From Vitreoscilla sp. (lineage in GTDB: Bacteria > Pseudomonadota > Gammaproteobacteria > Burkholderiales > Burkholderiaceae), in contig JACMOG010000580.1 in NCBI GenBank assembly GCA_014378125.1, forward strand, positions 1-9,605: 9,605 nucleotides of DNA. Reading direction: 5' to 3'. The notes beneath the pieces were generated by a model that saw only the letters and a list, made by a program, of their open reading frames with translations, was not told the origin of the DNA and did not search any database. A program made the translations under genes and the position numbers. Shown one piece after another: positions 6,985 to 9,605 of this stretch (positions are counted from its first letter, which is position 1; every line of letters starts with the position of its first letter).

Positions 6985-7593
6985 ATGCTCGCCCGTCTCG
7001 CGATCCTCGCCGTCCTGTCGTGTGCCAGCGCCGTCGCGTGTGCCGCCAGCGTGAACGTGGCGTTCACCGACGCCGCCGGCAACCCGCTGGTGGACGCCGT
7101 GGTGATGCTGGAACCCGTAGGCGCCCGCCTGCCCGTCAAGCCGATGGCCGGCGCGCAGATCGCCCAGCACGAGCTGCAGTTCAACCCGCAGGTGACCGTG
7201 GTGACGGTGGGCACGCCGGTGATGTTTCCGAACCAGGACACCGTCAAGCACCACGTGTACTCGTATTCGGCGGCCAAGACCTTCCAGATCAAGCTCTACG
7301 CCGGCGTGCCGCACACGCCCATCGTGTTCGACAAGCCCGGCATCGCCGTGCTGGGTTGCAACATCCATGACAGCATGCTGGCGTGGGTGGTGGTCACCGA
7401 CACGCCGCTGTGGGGCCGCAGCGCCGCCGGCGGCCGTGCGAAGGTGACCGACGTGCCGGCGGGCAGCTACCAGATGCACGTGTGGCATTCGTCGCTGGCC
7501 GACACCACGCCGCCGCAACTGCTGCCGCTCACCGTGGGTGCGTCCGACATCGACCAGCGCGTGAAGCTGGGCGCGGGCGGAATCGCCAAGTGA
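6985..7593 (+). CDS. Secreted cupredoxin-like protein ('methylamine utilization' type)
   Basis: This is a predicted periplasmic blue-copper-like protein of 202 residues. The ATG at 6985 is chosen because it opens a classic signal peptide (MLARLAILAVLSCASAVACA, likely cut after A20). A GTG at 6928 would add 19 residues in front of it. The mature protein is beta-rich with the family features FPNQDTVKHHVYSYS and VLGCNIHDSMLAWV. Candidate copper ligands are H89 or H90, C125, H128 and M131, giving a C-x2-H-x2-M loop. The C-terminal part (about 150-185) reads like a small beta domain (TDVPAGSYQMHVWH). The gene ends in GTGA, where its TGA overlaps the start of the membrane GGDEF-EAL gene, so the two are probably co-translated. 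Similar proteins are often annotated as methylamine utilization proteins, but no mau dehydrogenase gene is present, so that role is not supported. Electron transfer or copper/redox sensing for the adjacent signalling protein is inference. Confidence 0.88.
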   Translation: MLARLAILAVLSCASAVACAASVNVAFTDAAGNPLVDAVVMLEPVGARLPVKPMAGAQIAQHELQFNPQVTVVTVGTPVMFPNQDTVKHHVYSYSAAKTFQIKLYAGVPHTPIVFDKPGIAVLGCNIHDSMLAWVVVTDTPLWGRSAAGGRAKVTDVPAGSYQMHVWHSSLADTTPPQLLPLTVGASDIDQRVKLGAGGIAK

Positions 7594-9605
7594 CTTCCGC
7601 GGATCGCCGCTGGCGTGGAACCCTTGCAGCGCGCATCGCGCTGGTGTTCCTCGCGCTGCTGCTGGCCGTGCAGGTGGTCAGCTTCCTGGCGCTGCGCCTG
7701 AGCCTGTTGCACCACCAGCGCGAGAAGCAGCCCGAACGCGTGACCGAGGGCGGCCTGCTGCTGCAGCGCCTGCTCGACAACAACATCGACACCGCCAAGG
7801 CGTATGGCCAGACCCTGGGCCGGGACGAGACCATTGGCGGCGCGCTCGTCGACGGCGACGAGGCGACGATCGCGTCGGTGCTCGCCAACCTGAAGACTCG
7901 CGTCCACGCGTCCAAGGTGGCGTTCCTGGACCTCGACTTCAAGGCGCGTGCCGCGTCCTGGCGAGAGAGCGCGACGGATCTCGCCGCGGCCGTGCCCCGA
8001 TTGAAGCCGCTGGATCGCGATCCGCGCATCCGCAGCGGGATCGTGCTGATGGGCGGCAAGCCGTTCCAGGCGGTGCTGGTGCAGCTCTACGCGCCGCGCG
8101 CGGTGGGCTGGGCGCTGATGGCATTCCCGCTCGACGAGAGCCTGTTGCACGACGTGAAGCGGCTGGCGGGATTGGACCTGACGCTGCTCGTGCGCTCGAC
8201 GCCGCGCTCGCCATGGGTGGTGGACATGACGTCGCTGGACGCGCTGAGCGCCAACGAGCTGGCGGAGCAGGCCTGGGACCTGGCGGATCCGACGCCCGCG
8301 ATGGTGTCGGTGCCGTCGCAGGGCGACGAGATCGGCGCGCACGCCGTGGTGCTGGGCGGCGACCATGGCGACTCGAGCGTGGTGGCGCTGGTGTCGGTAT
8401 CGCTGGGCGACGCCGCGCGCCTGCCGTCCGACCTGCGGCTGGCGCTGATCGTCATCACCCTGCTGGCCATTGGCGTGTTCGGCGCCGGCAGCGTGATCAC
8501 CGCGCGCCGGGTGACCACGCCGCTGCGCGGCCTGGCCGATGCCGCCGAGCGCCTGGGCGCGGGCGACTACGTGACGCCCATGCGCGGGCTCACGCGCTCG
8601 GACGAGATCGGCGCGCTCTCGGTCTCGTTCGAACGCATGCGCAACAACGTGGCCGAGAACCAGGCGCAGATCCTGCGCCTCGCCTACTGGGACACGCTCA
8701 CCGCGCTGCCCAATCGCGCGCGCTTCCGCGAGGCCGCGGGCCAGGCCGTGCGCGACGCTGCCGACGCCAGACTGGCCGACGGCGCCGAGGCCTCGGTGGC
8801 GATCCTCATGCTGGACCTGAACCGATTCAAGCATGTCAACGACGTGCTGGGCTACAACGCGGGCGACCAGGTGCTGGTGGGCATCGCAGAGCGACTGAGC
8901 CGCGCCCTGGCGCGCGACGGTGACGTGGTGGCGCGCCTGAACGGCGACGAGTTCGGTATCCTGCTGCGCAACACGGACGCGGAGCAGGCGCAGGCCATGG
9001 CGCTGCGCATCGAGCAGTCGCTGGAGCAGCCGCTGGTGCTGGGCGACCACCGGGTGGACATGGGCGCGGGCATCGGCGTGGCCTGCTGGCCGCAGCATGC
9101 CGACGACGCCGACACGCTGCTCGTGCGCGCCGAGATGGCCATGTACGAGGCCAGGCGCCGCAGCAACGGCCCGGTCACCTATGATCCCTCGATCGACGCC
9201 ACCAGCGCGCAGACGCTGACACTCATCTCCGAGCTGCGCCAGGCCGTCGAACGCAACGAGCTGCGGCTGTACCTGCAGCCCAAGCTGGCGCTGGACGACC
9301 GCCGCGTGGTGGGCGCCGAGGCGCTGGTGCGCTGGCAGCATCCGCAGCGCGGCCTCGTGCCGCCGATGCAGTTCATTCCGTTCGCGGAGCAGACCGGCTT
9401 CATCCGCACCCTCACGATGTGGGTGTTCGAGGAGGCCGCGCGGCACTGGCTGCGGCGGGCCGCCAGGGGCCTGCAACTGCGGCTGTCGGTGAACCTGTCC
9501 ACTCGCGACCTGCTCGACCTCGACCTGCCGCAGAAGTTCGCGGCGCTGCTCGCGCGCCACGCGGTGCCCGCGGCGGCCCTCTGCCTCGAGATCACCGAGA
9601 GCGCG
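7590..9605 (+). CDS. Membrane HAMP-GGDEF-EAL cyclic di-GMP signalling protein (3' end outside window)
   Basis: This is an inner-membrane c-di-GMP turnover protein; 672 codons are visible and no stop is reached. The GTG at 7590 overlaps the cupredoxin stop (GTGA) and starts MTSADRRWRG, directly before membrane helix 1 (about residues 13-36). Residues about 37-280 form a periplasmic sensor region resembling a Cache-type domain. A second membrane helix (about 282-303) is followed by a HAMP domain (about 304-357). The GGDEF domain begins at LAYWDTLTALPN (about 364). Its active-site motif is NGDEF (451-455) rather than GGDEF, while an RxxD site (R442-D-G-D445) is kept five residues ahead. The EAL domain starts near 550 with EALVRW (E577), NLS (N635) and EITES (E667), so the visible phosphodiesterase residues are intact. 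The net activity is probably c-di-GMP hydrolysis, with the GGDEF part perhaps regulatory or weakly cyclising. The DDFKTGE region lies beyond the window. Confidence 0.93.
   Translation, partial: MTSADRRWRGTLAARIALVFLALLLAVQVVSFLALRLSLLHHQREKQPERVTEGGLLLQRLLDNNIDTAKAYGQTLGRDETIGGALVDGDEATIASVLANLKTRVHASKVAFLDLDFKARAASWRESATDLAAAVPRLKPLDRDPRIRSGIVLMGGKPFQAVLVQLYAPRAVGWALMAFPLDESLLHDVKRLAGLDLTLLVRSTPRSPWVVDMTSLDALSANELAEQAWDLADPTPAMVSVPSQGDEIGAHAVVLGGDHGDSSVVALVSVSLGDAARLPSDLRLALIVITLLAIGVFGAGSVITARRVTTPLRGLADAAERLGAGDYVTPMRGLTRSDEIGALSVSFERMRNNVAENQAQILRLAYWDTLTALPNRARFREAAGQAVRDAADARLADGAEASVAILMLDLNRFKHVNDVLGYNAGDQVLVGIAERLSRALARDGDVVARLNGDEFGILLRNTDAEQAQAMALRIEQSLEQPLVLGDHRVDMGAGIGVACWPQHADDADTLLVRAEMAMYEARRRSNGPVTYDPSIDATSAQTLTLISELRQAVERNELRLYLQPKLALDDRRVVGAEALVRWQHPQRGLVPPMQFIPFAEQTGFIRTLTMWVFEEAARHWLRRAARGLQLRLSVNLSTRDLLDLDLPQKFAALLARHAVPAAALCLEITESA

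Overview
The window is a GC-rich, densely packed stretch with every convincing gene on the + strand. Base composition, strong G/C bias at third codon positions and the gene families point to a betaproteobacterium, most likely of the order Burkholderiales. That placement is an inference; no rRNA or taxonomic marker gene is present.

Layout. (1) Positions 1-684 hold the 3' part of a sensor histidine kinase cut by the left edge; its phospho-accepting His would lie just outside the window. (2) It overlaps by 8 bp a REC-PAS-HisKA-HATPase-REC hybrid kinase (677-2648) that is frameshifted exactly at its H box. The break looks like an 11-bp deletion between two CACG direct repeats, removing the Glu-Leu-Arg-Thr of the H-box and changing frame. 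(3) After a 73-bp gap comes a second two-component pair: a short KdpD-like membrane kinase (2722-4278) and a KdpE-type regulator (4275-4973), joined by an ATGA overlap. The kinase has only the DUF4118 membrane region, a GAF-like region and the kinase core, and no kdpFABC genes are in view. (4) A soluble TPR-like/GGDEF diguanylate cyclase (5008-6798) has an intact GGEEF active site and an RxxD inhibitory site. (5) After a 186-bp non-coding gap with a 12-bp direct repeat comes a secreted cupredoxin-like protein of the 'methylamine utilization' type (6985-7593). Its stop codon overlaps the GTG start of a membrane-bound HAMP-GGDEF-EAL protein (7590 to the right edge).

How it fits together. The left half is phosphorelay signalling: kinase 1 with the hybrid kinase, then the KdpD/KdpE-like pair. 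The right half is cyclic di-GMP signalling: one probable synthase, and one composite protein with an NGDEF variant and a complete-looking EAL site as far as it is visible. The translational overlap of the cupredoxin with the membrane EAL protein suggests that a periplasmic copper or redox protein informs c-di-GMP turnover. The two items most worth a second look are the H-box microdeletion and the cupredoxin/GGDEF-EAL pair. I see no RNA genes, mobile elements, CRISPR arrays or convincing terminators.
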